The notes beneath the pieces were generated by a model that saw only the letters and a list, made by a program, of their open reading frames with translations, did not search any database and was not told the origin of the DNA. 14,529 nucleotides of DNA from contig CAZSQB010000021.1 in assembly GCA_964608945.1 (NCBI GenBank), positions 1 through 14,529 on the forward strand, given 5' to 3'. This document shows positions 13,374 through 14,529 of the stretch, piece by piece. Numbering within the stretch: position 1 is the stretch's first letter; each line of letters begins with the position of its first letter. The DNA comes from CAYWEP01 sp964608945. GTDB lineage: Bacteria > Patescibacteriota > Microgenomatia > Levybacterales > UBA12049. Position numbers and translations under genes: made by a program.

Positions 13374-13498
13374 ATACTCTTCAATGAAACACAAGATAAG
13401 CGACTAAAACGTTGAAGAGCCTAACAGAATAACAAATTCTTTTTAGCGTTGCTGACCGCACTCGGAGGCATCCTGATAGTACAGGATGCCCTTTTTTG
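13374..13498 (+). ncRNA. Candidate structured small RNA or leader, about 125 nt
   Basis: Bounded by a consensus promoter and a strong terminator. A perfect 8-bp stem CTCTTCAA (13377-13384) / TTGAAGAG (13412-13419) encloses a 27-nt loop. An A/T-rich stretch and GCTGACCGCACTCGGA follow, then the terminator stem. A 7-codon ORF (ATG at 13384, MKHKISD) begins at the stem edge. It matches no RNA family I recognise. It may act alone or as the first part of the leader of the repeat protein gene at 13731. Confidence 0.5.
13467..13497 (+). terminator. Strong intrinsic terminator
   Basis: GGCATCCTG (13467-13475), loop ATAGTA, CAGGATGCC (13482-13490): nine perfect pairs, then C and six T. Confidence 0.85.
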
Positions 13499-13578
13499 TT
13501 GGAAAGAGCGGTATAGTGAGGCATTGTAATGACAATATTCATAAACACACTACAGTATCGAAGAATTGATAATAAAAA

Positions 13579-13631
13579 ACGGAGACTTCTCCTTTCTAAT
13601 TACAATTAGACTGAGTAGCTTCCGTTTTTTT
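13579..13631 (+). terminator. Second long hairpin with T7 tract
   Basis: Base ACGGA/TCCGT, middle CTTCTC/GAGTAG with a mismatch, top TCTAATT/AATTAGA with a 2-nt loop, then seven T (13625-13631). It can work as a terminator or attenuator 100 nt before the repeat protein gene. The rest of 13343-13730 shows no coding region. Confidence 0.65.
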
Positions 13632-13730
13632 GTCCAAGTCTCAGGTCTTAGGCAAGAAACGGATTAACAGAAGTGCTCCTTTCATAATCTGACTGGAGAT
13701 CTTAGGAAAGAAAGGGGGTGAATAAATATA

Positions 13731-14529
13731 ATGACAAATTTTAAAACAAAACTAGCAACAGCTATTGCAACCGGCGCAGTCTTGCTTAATGCATTAGCCA
13801 TGCCTTCTTTTGCAGCAACAATCACTATTACCGGCAACGGATCAAATAGTGATAATGATGTGAATGTAGATCTCAATAACGATGTTGATGTCGATCAGAA
13901 CAATGACGCCAATATTGATAACAATATTGACGCAGATGCAGATACAGGCAATAACGATGCAAACGACAACACCGGTGGAGACGTAGATGTAACAACTGGT
14001 GACGCTGATGTCAATGTAACAGTCGTCAATAAAGCGAATAAAAATCACGCTGTAGTCGATCCATGTTGCCCACGGGATCTTAATGTTGAGATCTCAGGCA
14101 ACGGTACAGGATCTGATAACAACGTGAATGTCGATGTAGATAACAACGTTGATGTCGATCAGGACAACGACGCAGATTTCTACAATGACGTCGATGCAGA
14201 TGCTGATACAGGCAATAACGACGCAGAAGACAACACCGGCGGAAACGTAACTGTCGACACTGGTAATGCAACGGTTGGCGTCCACGTCTTAAATGCCGCA
14301 AATGCAAACTTTGCTACCATTGGTGGCGGAGATAATGGAGGCGGTGAAGTGAGCGCAAAAATTCTTGGTAATGGCTCAAACTCAGACAACGATATCGATC
14401 TTGATTTTGACAATGATATTGACCTTGACCAAGACAACGACGCAGATTTCTACAATGACGTCGATGCAGATGCTGATACAGGCAATAACGATGCAAATGA
14501 CAACACCGGTGGTGATGTCTCAATCGATA
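13731..14529 (+). CDS. Secreted acidic tandem-repeat protein, 3' end outside window
   Basis: Open from the ATG at 13731 to the window end (266 codons). Signal peptide MTNFKTKLATAIATGAVLLN... with cleavage at SFA-ATI (about residue 29). Then repeats beginning at G35, G123 and G213 (periods 88 and 90 aa). Each has GNGSNSDND or similar, alternating D/N-x-D strands, DADADTGNNDANDNTGG, and a Val/Thr-rich strand pair. The high Asp/Asn content suggests Ca2+-binding beta-solenoid or surface-fibre structure, exported to the cell surface; this is inference. Vicinal C112-C113 (DPCCPRD) lie between repeats 1 and 2, and no other cysteines are seen. An SD-like AAGGGGGTG lies upstream. I recall similar repeats in Microgenomates proteins, without a known role. 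Confidence 0.82.
   Translation, partial: MTNFKTKLATAIATGAVLLNALAMPSFAATITITGNGSNSDNDVNVDLNNDVDVDQNNDANIDNNIDADADTGNNDANDNTGGDVDVTTGDADVNVTVVNKANKNHAVVDPCCPRDLNVEISGNGTGSDNNVNVDVDNNVDVDQDNDADFYNDVDADADTGNNDAEDNTGGNVTVDTGNATVGVHVLNAANANFATIGGGDNGGGEVSAKILGNGSNSDNDIDLDFDNDIDLDQDNDADFYNDVDADADTGNNDANDNTGGDVSID
14163..14491 (+). repeat. Direct repeat within the acidic protein gene
   Basis: A 59-nt block at 14163-14221 recurs without mismatch at 14433-14491 (offset 270 nt), coding for DNDADFYNDVDADADTGNN. The same region in the first repeat (about 13900-13955) has diverged, pointing to recent duplication or homogenisation of units 2 and 3. Confidence 0.85.

Noticed and set aside
14163..14491. CRISPR-like array
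   Set aside because: The repeats are in-frame 88-90-aa protein units with a 270-nt spacing and coding between them, not short repeats with unique spacers.
13842..14523. Several minus-strand open frames over the acidic repeat gene
   Set aside because: They are low-complexity mirrors of GAT/AAC-rich codons. The plus-strand frame has a signal peptide and coherent repeats.

Overview
The window looks like a piece of a Patescibacteria (CPR) genome, probably near the Microgenomates. This rests on recognition, not on a marker gene. The signs are compact genes, many predicted leaderless mRNAs, small secreted CAP-domain and dockerin-like proteins, a DUF2292 protein, a matrixin-like protease and a D/N-rich repeat surface protein. 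TGA behaves as a stop, so the standard bacterial code fits. A run of 100 N (2525-2624) is a scaffold gap. Sequence on either side should not be assumed contiguous, and the long reading frame that appears to cross it is an artefact.

Layout. 1-129(-): start of a zinc-ribbon protein cut by the window edge. 321-2524(+): type II restriction-modification pair, made of a DNA methyltransferase with an N-terminal helix-turn-helix and a TdeIII-like endonuclease truncated by the gap. 2632-4490(+): two secreted or anchored CAP-domain proteins, the second ending in a dockerin-like Ca-binding module. 4555-5403(+): unusual DNA-binding-like protein with NUMOD3-like motifs. 5404-5661(-): small secreted or anchored protein whose stop directly abuts the previous one. 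5713-6819(-): S-adenosylmethionine synthetase metK, preceded by a SAM-I-clan-like riboswitch with an RBS-sequestering or terminator hairpin.

7051-10169(-) is a tight four-gene operon: GT4 glycosyltransferase, GT2 glycosyltransferase, PAP2 phosphatase and UbiA prenyltransferase resembling DPPR synthase. It probably makes a polyprenyl-linked sugar or glycolipid for the envelope. 10299-13342(+) holds a small HLHHW membrane protein, a DUF1003 protein, a matrixin-like secreted protease, a DUF4352-like membrane protein and a DUF2292 protein. 13343-13730 has no gene but carries a promoter and two terminator-like hairpins, bounding a probable structured small RNA or tandem leader. 13731-14529(+) is the start of an acidic tandem-repeat secreted protein that runs off the window.

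Overall theme: envelope and secretome functions, plus a defence module and methionine/SAM metabolism. The most notable features are the aberrant metK leader, the repeated pattern of a -10 box about 8 nt before the start codon, the unidentified RNA at about 13374-13498, and the NUMOD3/HTH protein.
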